From a bacterium 1XD21-13 (GTDB taxonomy: Bacteria > Bacillota > Clostridia > Lachnospirales > Lachnospiraceae), in NCBI GenBank assembly GCA_009917555.1, contig QZDX01000019.1:28545-92544 (forward strand): a stretch of DNA of 64,000 nt, written 5' to 3'. Positions 9,040-17,703 of this stretch are shown here, in pieces. The position numbers and the translations under genes are program-made. Positions within the stretch are counted from its first letter, which is position 1, and each line of letters begins with the position of its first letter. Under the pieces are notes generated by a model that was not told the DNA's origin, made no database searches, and saw only the letters and a program-made list of their open reading frames with translations.

Positions 9040-9516
9040 TCAAACCAAATCCCGGAAATGAATCTTATTCTCTCCGTAAACGACCTGGACATAAACTTCT
9101 GTTCCGTTGTGCTCAAGCTCCTGAAATATGGAAATTTCACTGTTCGCCGCATATAAGCCCCGGCACAGATGCTTTCGTGAGGGCCCAGCGGACATGCCGC
9201 CGATATTCACGGAATCCGGATGGTAGCCCAGATTCCAAAGCTGCTGAATGACCTCCGGCGATTTTACCAGAAGAATGGTGTTTGGTGGTGTCTGATCCAT
9301 TTCCTTCTGAATATAGGCGCTGCCTGTTGCAATATCAAGGATTTTAAGATTTATATTGGATGGAAGTGCCATAGTTAAAACTGTCTCTGCAAAGGGATCA
9401 TGAGCCAGATGGTCGTCAATTACGAGAATCTCACGAACCTGCAGACGTTTGGCCCAGGAGGCCAAGACCTGACCGTGTATCAGGCGTTCATCTATTCGAT
9501 TCAAAACGATATTCAT
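9040..9516 (-). CDS. PTS mannose family IIB component (promoter-proximal copy)
   Basis: A 158-residue IIB protein with RIDERLIHGQV (active His14), VIDDHLAHDPF and SVNIGGMSAGPSRKHLC. It is the first gene of the first PTS operon, separated from the second IIB by several genes. The two IIB copies differ through most of their length. Ribosome site AAAAGGATGAGG is upstream. Two IIB but one IIA, IIC and IID raises the possibility that one IIB serves a sensory role (inference). Confidence 0.9.
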   Translation of the reverse strand: MNIVLNRIDERLIHGQVLASWAKRLQVREILVIDDHLAHDPFAETVLTMALPSNINLKILDIATGSAYIQKEMDQTPPNTILLVKSPEVIQQLWNLGYHPDSVNIGGMSAGPSRKHLCRGLYAANSEISIFQELEHNGTEVYVQVVYGENKIHFRDLV

Positions 9517-9585
9517 AAACTCGCCTCATCCTTTTCCTTGACAATCGAATGCTTTTAGGAAGCTGCAAGTAAATTCTGCTATTGA

Positions 9586-9607
9586 TTGTGTCTTCCCTAT
9601 GACACAA
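9586..9607. promoter_or_regulatory. Operator-like inverted repeat at the PTS operon start
   Basis: TTGTGTC and GACACAA arms (7 bp each, 8-base spacer) directly follow the -10 box of the minus-strand promoter, covering the expected transcription start. Related half-sites recur at 9766-9771, 9788-9794 and 9815-9825. The divergent LevR-type protein is the obvious candidate ligand. Position suggests repression. Confidence 0.6.
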
Positions 9608-9636
9608 ATATTATCTGATAAAAACACGCTTGTCAA
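9608..9636 (-). promoter_or_regulatory. Sigma-A-type promoter of the first PTS operon
   Basis: Read on the minus strand: TTGACA (9636-9631), 17-base spacer, TAATAT (9613-9608). No sigma-54 -24/-12 element was found in this gap on either strand. The rest of the 389-base gap holds the operators and the divergent promoter, and nothing else I can identify. Confidence 0.65.
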
Positions 9637-9838
9637 ATTTCTGCCGAAAAATTTTCTTTACAGATCTGTGTAATTAGTCAAAATATATAAAAATGAATTT
9701 AGCTTATGATAATTTTTATGCATTTCATTTATGGATTCAGAACCAGAATTATTATAAAATATATAGTGTCACTTATATGGCTGGATTTTGACACGGATAT
9801 TGATTTAAAACAAGTTTGTGTCAAAAAACAAAGCCATT

Positions 9839-9867
9839 TTGACAGTGATTTCTAAAAAAAATATAAA
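9839..9867 (+). promoter_or_regulatory. Sigma-A-type promoter of the LevR-like regulator
   Basis: TTGACA, 17-base spacer, TATAAA. The site TTTGTGTCAAA at 9815-9825 lies just upstream of the -35 box, compatible with autoregulation. Confidence 0.6.
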
Positions 9868-9905
9868 TTTTTTCTTAATTGGTGTTTAGATTTTGGAGGT
9901 TTTCT

Positions 9906-12398
9906 ATGAGTCAAGCAGATCGCCTGAACAGACAGGCGCGTGTCCTGGCGGCTGTCCAGGAAAATACACAGGCAGTTATTAACAGCTCATCCAATGAGCT
10001 GCCGGGAATTCATGCGGGCACCATTGCGGAGACACTTCGCATGGATCGGGCCAATGTGGCCAGAGAGCTGAACAATCTGTACCGAAGCGGACAGCTGATT
10101 AAAATTCAGGGCAAGCCAACCCTCTATATCTGCCGCTCCATACTGTCGAAGGAGTATCCAAAGGTATTTTTCCCCTCCACTCTGCCCAAGGGTGGACAGC
10201 TTTTGGATTATGTTTCCGCCTCCACACAGCCTCAGACACCGGTACAGGACCAGAGGCTGGAGGCTGTGTCAACTCTGGAGACCATGCCCGGTGCCAATAA
10301 GACCTTGAAGTCGGCCATTCTACATGCGAAGGCGGCAGTGATGTATCCCTCCCATGATCTGCATGTCTTGATTACGGGCAATATTGGAGTTGGAAAAAAT
10401 ACCTTGGCCCGAGAGATGTACACCTATGCGGTCAATCACAGAGGCTTTGCCGGGGACGCGCCGTTTATTACCATTAATTGCAGGGAGCAGAACGTATCGC
10501 CGCAGCTTCTGATGAATCAGATTTTTGGCTGTACCAGGGATGCGGCGCTCAAGGAGGAGAAGGCCCAGAAGGGTCTGATTGAGAGGGCGGCAGGAGGAAT
10601 CCTGTGCCTCAATGCCATAGAGTGCCTGCCTGTAACGGTTCAGGATGCCCTGATCACTCTGCTGGAGAAAAATACCTACACCCGTATGGGGGAGGCCTCC
10701 GTGGTGCGCTATTCCAGTGCCATGATCATTGCCACCTCTACGGAGAAGCCGGATGCCGCTGTGCTGGCAGATCTGAGCCAGAGATTTTCTGTCCGGATTC
10801 ATATTCCCGATCTGCGCAGCTGGAGTCTGCGGGAGATTGCGGAGCTCTTGATTCAGGCCTTCCAAAAAGAGGCTTCCTCCACAAGCCTGAGCTTTCAGGT
10901 GCCGCGGGAAACCTTTTCCATGCTTCTTCGGGCTTCCTATCCGGGCAACCTGGGAGATTTGATCAGTGTGGTCCGCATGACCTGTGCTATGGCAGTTCAG
11001 GAATTTTTTTCCACATCGCCCCGGCCAAAGACCATAGAGCTCTCGCCCCGGCACCTTCAGCCGGAGCTCTTATCCGGTATTCGGGAGAACCCTGTATATG
11101 AGGCAGAGATTTCCAAGCTGCTGGGGGAAATGGAATTGGAATATATTACTTTCAATCCCAACGGCTTTTTCAGCAACCGTCTGGTGGCGCCGCAGCTTTT
11201 GAAGCTGCTTCACCAGGAGCCGGAGACCAGGGAGGGAGCCGGCGCGGAGGATGCGGCCGTGTTGTCTGCAGCTCTGACCGAGGCAAAGCCCTGGCTTGAG
11301 AAGGGCTTAATACCCGGAGAGATCACCTGGCGCATGCTGGAAAAGCAGTTCACCAAAAAGCTGGTTCAGACCGCAAGGGAGACTGTGAGCACCTTTCCGG
11401 TGTTTTCCAGCTTGTGCGAATCGCCGGAGAGCTTTTATCTGCTCCTTAGCTGCCTTTTTGATATTCTTCAGGGGAGGATTCTGCCGCCGGAGCCGGAGCA
11501 TGGGATTTGGCTTCATCTACAGAAGATCTGTTCCTTTGAAGCTGCCTGCGCTCAGGCCCTCTGTAAGATTGGGGAGCGGGGGGTTTCCGATTATGAGCGG
11601 ATGATTTTGACAGCCTGCCTTCACAAGCTGCGTTCCCACAATGAATTTTGCAAAATTCCCATTTTGCTGGTATTCCATGGAAGAGGCATTGCGGAGGCTA
11701 TGGCCCACTATGTGAACCATGTTCTGGAGCGGGCGGTGGTGGTTGGGTTCAGTATTCCGGAGGGGCTGCCCTTTAATGAGCTTTTAAAGCAGCTTGCGGA
11801 TGCCGTGCGCAGATTGGATCAGGGCTTTGGGCTTCTTTTGGCGGTAGATGCGGAATCCTTAAGCAGCCTGCACGAATATTTGCTTCCTCTTACAGGAATC
11901 CAGATGCGGACAATCTCCGATGTGAGCCTGTCAGCGCTGCTGTCCATGGCAAGGCTGGCGCTCAAGGATAATATTACCCTGTATGAGCTGCATCAGGAGA
12001 TAGGGGAGAACCTTCACAGCGGTACGGTTCTCACGGAGCCTACCTTTTTAAATCGGATGGTGAATGAGATTTTGACGCCCTCTCTGACCTTCCTAAATCC
12101 AAATAAAGCTATTGACACCTTGAGCACTGCTCTGGATGCCGTTTTAAAGGATCTCGATATCATTAAGTCCAATGAAATCACGGTAAAATTCATTTTCCAT
12201 GGCTCCCATATGCTGGAGCGCCTGATTAGTGGGGATTCTTTGAAATACGATGGCTTAAAAGCCTTTGTAAATGAGAACAGCAGGCTGATGGCCGTAATAG
12301 AAAAGCATATGAATTATATTTCCGAGGTATTCGGCGTGTCAATCCCGGCCAACGAGCTGGCTTATTTGGCCGAGATTTTATTGCCATATCTTCAATAG
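9906..12398 (+). CDS. LevR-type PRD regulator with a degenerate sigma-54 AAA+ domain
   Basis: An 830-residue relative of LevR/ManR. Order: N-terminal winged helix (RMDRANVARELN about residues 50-60), AAA+ domain (residues about 130-350), PRD/EIIA-like region with a VFHGRG histidine loop, and a C-terminal PRD with FIFHGSHMLERL. The Walker A region survives (GNIGVGKNT, about 158). The sigma-54-contacting GAFTGA loop is replaced by DAALKE (residues 212-217) and Walker B reads LCLNAIE, with Asn236-Ala237 where Asp-Glu are expected. It therefore probably cannot open sigma-54 promoters and is better read as a sigma-54-independent repressor or activator. The EIIB-like domain of the intact paralogue (30571-33324) is missing. 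ATG at 9906 follows GGAGG; the upstream start at 9879 would cover that site. Confidence 0.85.
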   Translation: MSQADRLNRQARVLAAVQENTQAVINSSSNELPGIHAGTIAETLRMDRANVARELNNLYRSGQLIKIQGKPTLYICRSILSKEYPKVFFPSTLPKGGQLLDYVSASTQPQTPVQDQRLEAVSTLETMPGANKTLKSAILHAKAAVMYPSHDLHVLITGNIGVGKNTLAREMYTYAVNHRGFAGDAPFITINCREQNVSPQLLMNQIFGCTRDAALKEEKAQKGLIERAAGGILCLNAIECLPVTVQDALITLLEKNTYTRMGEASVVRYSSAMIIATSTEKPDAAVLADLSQRFSVRIHIPDLRSWSLREIAELLIQAFQKEASSTSLSFQVPRETFSMLLRASYPGNLGDLISVVRMTCAMAVQEFFSTSPRPKTIELSPRHLQPELLSGIRENPVYEAEISKLLGEMELEYITFNPNGFFSNRLVAPQLLKLLHQEPETREGAGAEDAAVLSAALTEAKPWLEKGLIPGEITWRMLEKQFTKKLVQTARETVSTFPVFSSLCESPESFYLLLSCLFDILQGRILPPEPEHGIWLHLQKICSFEAACAQALCKIGERGVSDYERMILTACLHKLRSHNEFCKIPILLVFHGRGIAEAMAHYVNHVLERAVVVGFSIPEGLPFNELLKQLADAVRRLDQGFGLLLAVDAESLSSLHEYLLPLTGIQMRTISDVSLSALLSMARLALKDNITLYELHQEIGENLHSGTVLTEPTFLNRMVNEILTPSLTFLNPNKAIDTLSTALDAVLKDLDIIKSNEITVKFIFHGSHMLERLISGDSLKYDGLKAFVNENSRLMAVIEKHMNYISEVFGVSIPANELAYLAEILLPYLQ

Positions 12399-12423
12399 AT
12401 TAGAAGTGCCAAAAACGGCAGGC

Positions 12424-13257
12424 TTATTCCTGCGGGGGATTGGAGCTTGTTGCAGCTTCGGTGGAGCGCGGACGCTTCCAGAACTTTAGCCTTGCGCGGC
12501 GGCGAAGCTTGTTTACCTCTGTGGCCAATTCCTTTTGCTTAGAGGGATTGGCATAGGGGGCAAATTCTTCCCAACGGGCCAAGGCTTCCTCTCCGTGCAG
12601 GCAGAGAGCAAGAAGCTCACGGCGCATATCCCAGGCCTCGGTCATGCCCTGGGAGAGAGGCAGACGGCAGGCAGCCAGGGCAAGGTCCATGGGGTTATAG
12701 TCCTCCTCCAGGCCGATCTCCCCTTGGAGCTTCGCGGCATCGGTCATGGTTTTAAGTGCACCCTCAAGGAAGGAGGCCGGAATGTCTGGCTCTGTAAAAT
12801 ACTCCGCACAGAGGGAGGCGTAGCCATAGTAAACCTTTAGAATGGCTTTGTATTCCACATCTGCTTTTAACAGAATCTTTTGAAATTCTTTTAATACCAG
12901 CTCCTTCTTTTCAAAGTTTACATCCTTTTGCAGAAGGGCGTATTCCAGCTTTTGCCATTCATTACAGTGAATGTAGACGGCATTGGCATAAACGGAAAAA
13001 AGCTGCCGGGATTCCTCCCAAAAGTCCTGTTGAGGCATTTGCTTTAGAAGCTCTGCTGCCTGCTCCCAGGTATCTATAAGGGTCTCGCCCTTTACGGGAA
13101 CGGCAGAAAGTCCAAGGCAAACCAGATAATGAAGACGAATGCGGGCATCCTCAGGGTACTGGGCCAGTAATGCGTGAAGCTCCTGGGCTGCTGTGTCGTA
13201 GCTTCCTTCTATCCATTTTTCTTTAGCAGCCTCAAATGCTGATTGTTTTTCTATCAT
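12424..13257 (-). CDS. TPR-like protein of unknown function
   Basis: A 277-residue, highly charged helical protein. The N-terminus (AAKEKWIEGSYDTAAQELHALLAQYPEDARIRLHYL) looks like a tetratricopeptide repeat; the C-terminus ends in a basic stretch (RRRARLKFWKRP). It has no signal peptide or membrane helix. The start at 13257 follows AGGCGGA; the longer version to 13323 runs through low-complexity lysine codons and a likely promoter zone. It converges with the LevR-like gene. It is probably a scaffold protein, with no partner evident. Confidence 0.72.
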   Translation of the reverse strand: MIEKQSAFEAAKEKWIEGSYDTAAQELHALLAQYPEDARIRLHYLVCLGLSAVPVKGETLIDTWEQAAELLKQMPQQDFWEESRQLFSVYANAVYIHCNEWQKLEYALLQKDVNFEKKELVLKEFQKILLKADVEYKAILKVYYGYASLCAEYFTEPDIPASFLEGALKTMTDAAKLQGEIGLEEDYNPMDLALAACRLPLSQGMTEAWDMRRELLALCLHGEEALARWEEFAPYANPSKQKELATEVNKLRRRARLKFWKRPRSTEAATSSNPPQE

Positions 13258-13395
13258 AAATAAATCCGCCTTTGTATATTTGCACTTGATCTTAGCTTTT
13301 TTATATTTTTCTGTCAAGTGCAAAAAAAGAGGCTTAAAATACTCTTTTCATTTCGGGGGAAAAATGATACAATAAATCCAGTAATATAAAACCGG

Positions 13396-13580
13396 CAGAG
13401 GATAACCCTAGAGACTTCCCAAAAGCAATGGAACAGGAAGCGCCGAAGAAGCAAATGGGGAAGCGGATCGGCTTTCTCATGGAAACTGACAGGCAAAAGG
13501 AAGGTTATCCGACGGGACTCTGGAGAGAGCGGTCATACCGTCACCTACGTGGCTATAACCAACTGGTAAAAGGACAGAGA
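13396..13580 (+). promoter_or_regulatory. Tandem glycine-riboswitch-like leader
   Basis: Two consecutive aptamer-like units. Unit 1 (13400-13510) is closed by GGATAACC/GGTTATCC and carries GCGCCGAAGAAGCAAA (13439-13454) and CTGACAGGCAAAAGGA, matching the glycine aptamer core. Unit 2 (13518-13579) is closed by CTCTG/CAGAG and carries CTCTGGAGAG, CACC and GGTAAAAGGACAGAG, but its third stem is shrunk to TGG/CCA. A terminator follows. This accounts for most of the 436-base gap between 13257 and 13694. The class is assigned from motif memory; ligand binding is untested. Confidence 0.72.
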
Positions 13581-13617
13581 GGCAGATGCTTATATGGCAT
13601 TTGTCTTTCTTTTTTTT
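13579..13617 (+). terminator. Riboswitch-linked intrinsic terminator
   Basis: GGCAGATGC pairs with GCATTTGTC, followed by TTTCTTTTTTTT. It lies between the aptamers and the saccharopine-dehydrogenase-like gene, as expected for transcriptional control. Confidence 0.75.
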
Positions 13618-13693
13618 ATAGCTACGAGCCGGGCAGGGTAAATCTTAACAGAGTTTTGCCAAAGTGTTTGGAAAAGGAATAAGGATAAAAGCT

Positions 13694-14965
13694 ATGAGAA
13701 TGATGCTGGTAGGAGCAGGCGCAGTGGGAGAATGTATTTTGAAGGTGCTGAAAAAGCGTGATCCAAAGGGAGAGTGGTTGGAGTATGTCTTAATCACCGA
13801 TTACAGCAAGGAGCGGGCAGAAGAGGTGCTGGAGCATTTGCTGCACTGGCCGACCGGTAATGTGGAAAACGCCGTCAAGTATGAGGCTGCCTGTGTAGAC
13901 GCCCATGATAAGTCTGAGCTGAAACGCCTGATAGAAGAGCACCGCATCAGCTTTGTCATGGACGCTGCCTCCCCCTTTGTGAGCAACTACATCTTTGACG
14001 CCGCCTACGAAGCCGGTGCCTCCTACGGCAATCTGGGAACCTGGTCTGTGCCCAAGGAGCACCCGGACTTCGGAACAGGCTTTGAGGGCAGCTACCTGGA
14101 GCCCATGACAAAATACAATTTCGACCGCCATGAGCAGTGGCGGGAAAAGGGTCTTACCGCCTGCATCTGCCTTGGTATTGATCCCGGCGTAGTCAATGTA
14201 TTTGCCAAATATGCGGCGGAATACCTTTTTGACGAGCTGTGGGAGGTCCACGTAAAGGACGGCGGAAACCTGGAGGAACCGGGAGCCCGGAAGGATACCA
14301 TAGAATTTGGCTTCAACGTGTGGACCGTTCTGGACGAGGTGATGAACCCCAATGCGGAGTGGAGCCTGGAAAATGGCTTTTTGATCGAGGACGCCTTTGC
14401 CGGCGAAGAGGAGTTCCGGATGCCGGAACCCTTTGGTGTGAACCGGCTGGTAAAGGTAGAGCATGAAGAGGTTGTGACCATGCCCCGTTATCTCAAAAAA
14501 TACGGCCTAAAAAAAGCCAGCTTTAAGATTGCCCTGGACGACAAGCTGCTGAATGCATTGAGGGTTATCAATGCCCTGGGGCTTCGCAGCACCCGGCCCG
14601 TAGAGGTGGACGGGGTGAAGGTCATACCCAGAGATGTGGTGGCAGCCTGCGCCCCTCAGCCCAAGGACATCGGCGCCGAGATGACAGGGGGCATGTGCGT
14701 GGGGGTTCACTGTATAGGGAAAAAGGACGGAAAGAAAAAAGAATATTTCATTTACCAACCCTTTGACAATGGGGAATCTATGAAAACCTGGGGCATGCAG
14801 GCGGTAGTGGCCCAGACTGGCTTTGGGGCGGCCCTTGGGATAGAGCTTCTTGGCAAAGGTATCTGGAAAGACGCAGGGGTGTTCTCGCCGGAATATTTTC
14901 CGCCGAAGCCCTATATGGAGTTGATGGAGGAGGCGGGGTTGGAGTATGATATAGAGGAAAGGTAG
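13694..14965 (+). CDS. Saccharopine dehydrogenase-like protein
   Basis: A 423-residue NAD(P)-dependent oxidoreductase of the saccharopine / carboxynorspermidine dehydrogenase superfamily. It has a Rossmann motif at the start (MLVGAGAVGE), VMDAASPFVSNYIFDAAYEAG and a GLTACICLGIDPGVVNVFA segment typical of the fold. The likely reaction is reduction of an imine formed between an amino acid and a keto compound. Start at 13694 follows AAGGAT at good spacing; the ATG-less extension to 13664 is unneeded. The glycine-riboswitch-like leader upstream links it to amino-acid supply. Closest enzymes cannot be told apart by eye. Confidence 0.8.
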   Translation: MRMMLVGAGAVGECILKVLKKRDPKGEWLEYVLITDYSKERAEEVLEHLLHWPTGNVENAVKYEAACVDAHDKSELKRLIEEHRISFVMDAASPFVSNYIFDAAYEAGASYGNLGTWSVPKEHPDFGTGFEGSYLEPMTKYNFDRHEQWREKGLTACICLGIDPGVVNVFAKYAAEYLFDELWEVHVKDGGNLEEPGARKDTIEFGFNVWTVLDEVMNPNAEWSLENGFLIEDAFAGEEEFRMPEPFGVNRLVKVEHEEVVTMPRYLKKYGLKKASFKIALDDKLLNALRVINALGLRSTRPVEVDGVKVIPRDVVAACAPQPKDIGAEMTGGMCVGVHCIGKKDGKKKEYFIYQPFDNGESMKTWGMQAVVAQTGFGAALGIELLGKGIWKDAGVFSPEYFPPKPYMELMEEAGLEYDIEER

Positions 14966-14970
14966 GTGAC

Positions 14971-17111
14971 ATGATGCGAACAGGGCTAAATCAGACACAG
15001 GAGGATATCCTACAATACATAAGCAAACGAACGCAGAAGCTTCCCAGAGTCTCCCCAGAAGTTTTTACAGCAAATCATTTGGCTGGAGAACTGAATATCA
15101 GTCGAAATTCTGCCAGTCAGTATTTAAATGAATTTGCCAGGGAGGGGATTTTGCTTAAAACAAATTCCAGGCCCGTATATTTTTTTAACCGGGAAGTGTT
15201 GGAAAACGAGTATCATATCCGAATCAACCGAAGTACCTTTGAGAGCATTGGGGAGTTTCAAGAAGTGATCCGCCGTTTGGCTATGAAGAAAAAGAATTTT
15301 GCCAAAGCAGTTGGAAATGATGCCGGACTGAGCTATGAGATCTCCTAATGTCGTATGGCAGTCAACTATCCTCCCAGTGGCCTTCCTCTGCTGTTTGCTG
15401 GTGAGGAGGGAACTGGAAAGAGTCTTTTGGCGAAGCTGTCCTATGAGTATGCAGTGGATCAGGGCGTGATTCAATCCGAAGACTGTAAGTTTCGTTTGTT
15501 TTCTTGCCGCTCTTATGTAAATGAGCCCAGACAAGCGGAAAAGATTCTTTTTGGAGATGAAAACAATAGAGGGTTGTTGGGGGCGGAAAACTCCGACATG
15601 ATATATTTTAAGGATATTAACTGCCTGAGCAGGGAGCAGCAGGATCGAATTGCTATGCATATGGAGGGCAGAAGGATATTCTTTTCTACGGCATTGTCCA
15701 ACTTTGAAACCATGAGTCGTGTGCTTTTAGAAAAGATTCCGGTTATTGTACATCTGCCTGCATTGGAGGAACGCTCCTTAGCGGAAAAGGAACAGATGAT
15801 TATTTACTATTATAAACAGGAATCCTTGCGTATTCACTGTCCAATCCGTATTAGCAGAAGGGCGCTGGAGCTTTTACTGAATTATCATTATGAAAGAAAT
15901 ATCAGCCAGCTAAAGGCTTGTGTACAGGCAAGCTGCATGAATGCCTTTCAGGGAAATGAAGAGGAGAAGAGGCTGTCCGTTCAGGTGGCGCATTTACCGG
16001 AAGAGTTCTTTCGTGGAACGCGGCTTTCTGATAATTCCGGAGTATTTATGGGAAAGCCGGGGAAAGATTCGAAGTTTCTGGATATTGAGCAGCTCAATGT
16101 GCGTGTGAATTCTGACAAAGAGCAGCTTCTGCACCAGAACCTGTTGGAAAGCTACCGTCAGATGAAGCAGGGGGAGCTGTCCTTTGAAGCTATGATGAAA
16201 AAGAATCGGGAGACTGTGAACAGTTATTTTGATTATATGATATTTGAAAGGAACTATTCCAATGAAAAAATCCGTGTAACCGAGCAGATTTTAACACAGA
16301 TTTTTCAGGAGATGAACCAAAGATATGACGCGTCTCTTAGCTCCAATTTTGCCTTGGTGATGTCCCGCATTATCTATAACCGTATGCGTGACAATGTGGG
16401 AGAAAGCAAGCGGATGTTGAAAGATAGGGAAGAACTGTGGGAGCTGCAGCAGTATCTTCAGGGAGAGTGCAGGCGGGAATTTGGAATTATGGAGGAGATA
16501 TCCAGCCTTTTTGAAACGCACCTGGAGCTTACGCTAGAGAGTGTGGAACAGCTTTTGTTATTGCTCAAAATATGCCAAAACCAAGAGCGAATCCATGGAC
16601 TAAATACCAGGGTGCTGGTGGTATGCCATGGCTATTCCACAGCCAGCAGTATTGCGGATGTGGTAAATCAGATTTATGGAAAACGGGTTTTTGATGCTAT
16701 TGATATGCCTATAGAAACAAAGACCTCCGTAGTGGTGGAACAGATGAGCGGTATCTGGAAACTGCCTTGAATGGAAATGTAATTATTATGGTTGACATTG
16801 GTTCGCTGGAAACCAATGATTCTTATCGAATCATTGAAAAAAAGAAAAAGGAAGAAGAGCTTAAGCAGTTTCATCGGAATCTGCTTAAGAATTTTTCCTT
16901 ACAGAATGTAATTGAGTACCTTACGATTTTAAATGCGGACAAGGTGCTGGAGTTTGTGGATGAGACGCTGGAGCAGCTTCAGATTGCCCTTGGTCGCCGG
17001 TTTTGTGCAAAGACAATTATCGGGCTTAATATTCACATAAGCTGTCTGGTAGAGCTTCCTATCAGTGAAATTCATTATGTATGGGACTATATTTATCATG
17101 ATGCCAGTTAA
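14971..17111 (+). pseudogene. Broken LevR-type PRD regulator
   Basis: Three reading blocks together spell a LevR homologue. Block 1 (14971-15348) carries the winged helix and ends at an in-frame TAA; block 2 continues in the same frame from 15349 with YPPSGLPLLFAGEEGTGKS (Walker A), lacks a GAFTGA loop, and includes an EIIA-like CHGYSTASSIADVVNQIYG. Near 16750 the frame shifts, and block 3 (to 17111) keeps MVDIGSLE, part of a PRD (LNADKVLEFVDETLEQLQ) and the family's C-terminal PISEIHYVWDYIY. The EIIB-like domain and part of the PRD are deleted. One nonsense codon, one frameshift and internal deletions make function unlikely. It follows the saccharopine-dehydrogenase-like gene by a few bases. 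Confidence 0.8.
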
Positions 17112-17186
17112 AGGCATCAAGGGAAAACTATTTAAGCGCTGGCAATAGCCGGACAGTTAAGAGGAAAAGGCAGGCATTATATTTAC

Positions 17187-17429
17187 ATAAAATAGCTTTT
17201 TATTTTGTTGATGGGGGATATATTGAGTATTTAAAAGAGATTGAAATTGAAAATAGAGGGTTTACTACGGTTCCCAATGCACAATGCGAATCGTGAAAAA
17301 TGTGTTTATGGTATGGTGTTTGAGATTCATGGTATAAGTTATTTTGTTCCAATATCAGGCTATGTAAAAAAGAAGCAGGACAACTTTTTAATTCGGGTAA
17401 AAGATCATAAAAAAGAGTGTGGAAAATAG
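17187..17429 (+). pseudogene. Remnant of a ToxN/AbiQ-like type III toxin
   Basis: Two adjacent frames give FYFVDGGYIEYLKEIEIENR then, after a frameshift near 17280, NANREKCVYGMVFEIHGISY followed by FVPISGYVKKKQDNFLIRVK. This is the N-terminal half pattern of ToxN/AbiQ endoribonuclease toxins. The C-terminal half is missing, no clear start codon or ribosome site remains, and no ToxI-like tandem repeat RNA is seen upstream. Assignment is from memory of the family. Confidence 0.6.
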
Positions 17430-17496
17430 TAAAACGGTGAAGCAAGAAGATTTTGCAAGAAAAACAAAAATTTCGAAAAATAATTTATAAAAACCA

Positions 17497-17525
17497 TTGA
17501 CGCCCCCCGCACTTTTATATATAAT
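17497..17525 (+). promoter_or_regulatory. Sigma-A promoter of the pot operon
   Basis: TTGACG, 17-base spacer, TATAAT (17520-17525). Transcription would begin near 17532, at the base of the leader structure. Confidence 0.75.
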
Positions 17526-17529
17526 GCAA

Positions 17530-17664
17530 AGTGCGAGGGAGCGTTAAGAAAAAAGAGCCTCGCCTAATATGGTGGTTTCATCCAGAAGCGGGTGGAGTTC
17601 ATTGGTTAGAAGCACATAGGACGGGAAAGTCAGTAAAGCTTTCTCCAGTCCTATTTTTTTATGC
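17530..17664 (+). ncRNA. Unrecognised structured leader of potD
   Basis: Between promoter and potD lies about 130 bases that fold into a GCGAGG/CCTCGC hairpin (17533-17538 / 17558-17563), a TTTCATCC/GGGTGGAG hairpin (17576-17583 / 17590-17597) enclosed by CTAAT/ATTGG, a possible closing GTGC/GCAC helix, and then a terminator. The arrangement resembles a three-way-junction riboswitch, but it matches no class I recognise. Confidence 0.55.
17616..17660 (+). terminator. Intrinsic terminator in the potD leader
   Basis: ATAGGACGGGAAAG pairs with CTTTCTCCAGTCCTAT (one bulge) and is followed by seven T. It stands 40 bases before the potD start, so it is positioned for attenuation. Confidence 0.78.
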
Positions 17665-17703
17665 ATTATCATGTATTATAGAACAAATATAAAGGAGCAA
17701 AGG

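Noticed and set aside
9517..9878. Possible sigma-54 promoter for the first PTS operon
   Set aside because: TTGC- and GG-containing stretches near 9570 and 9640 do not have GG and GC 10 bases apart; a sigma-A promoter with 17-base spacing fits much better.
13428..13682. Open frame of 84 codons on the plus strand over the riboswitch region
   Set aside because: It covers both aptamers and the terminator, has no ribosome site and no protein-like composition.
17112..17190. ToxI-type antitoxin repeats before the toxin remnant
   Set aside because: No tandem repeat of 30-50 bases is present between the regulator pseudogene and the toxin fragment.
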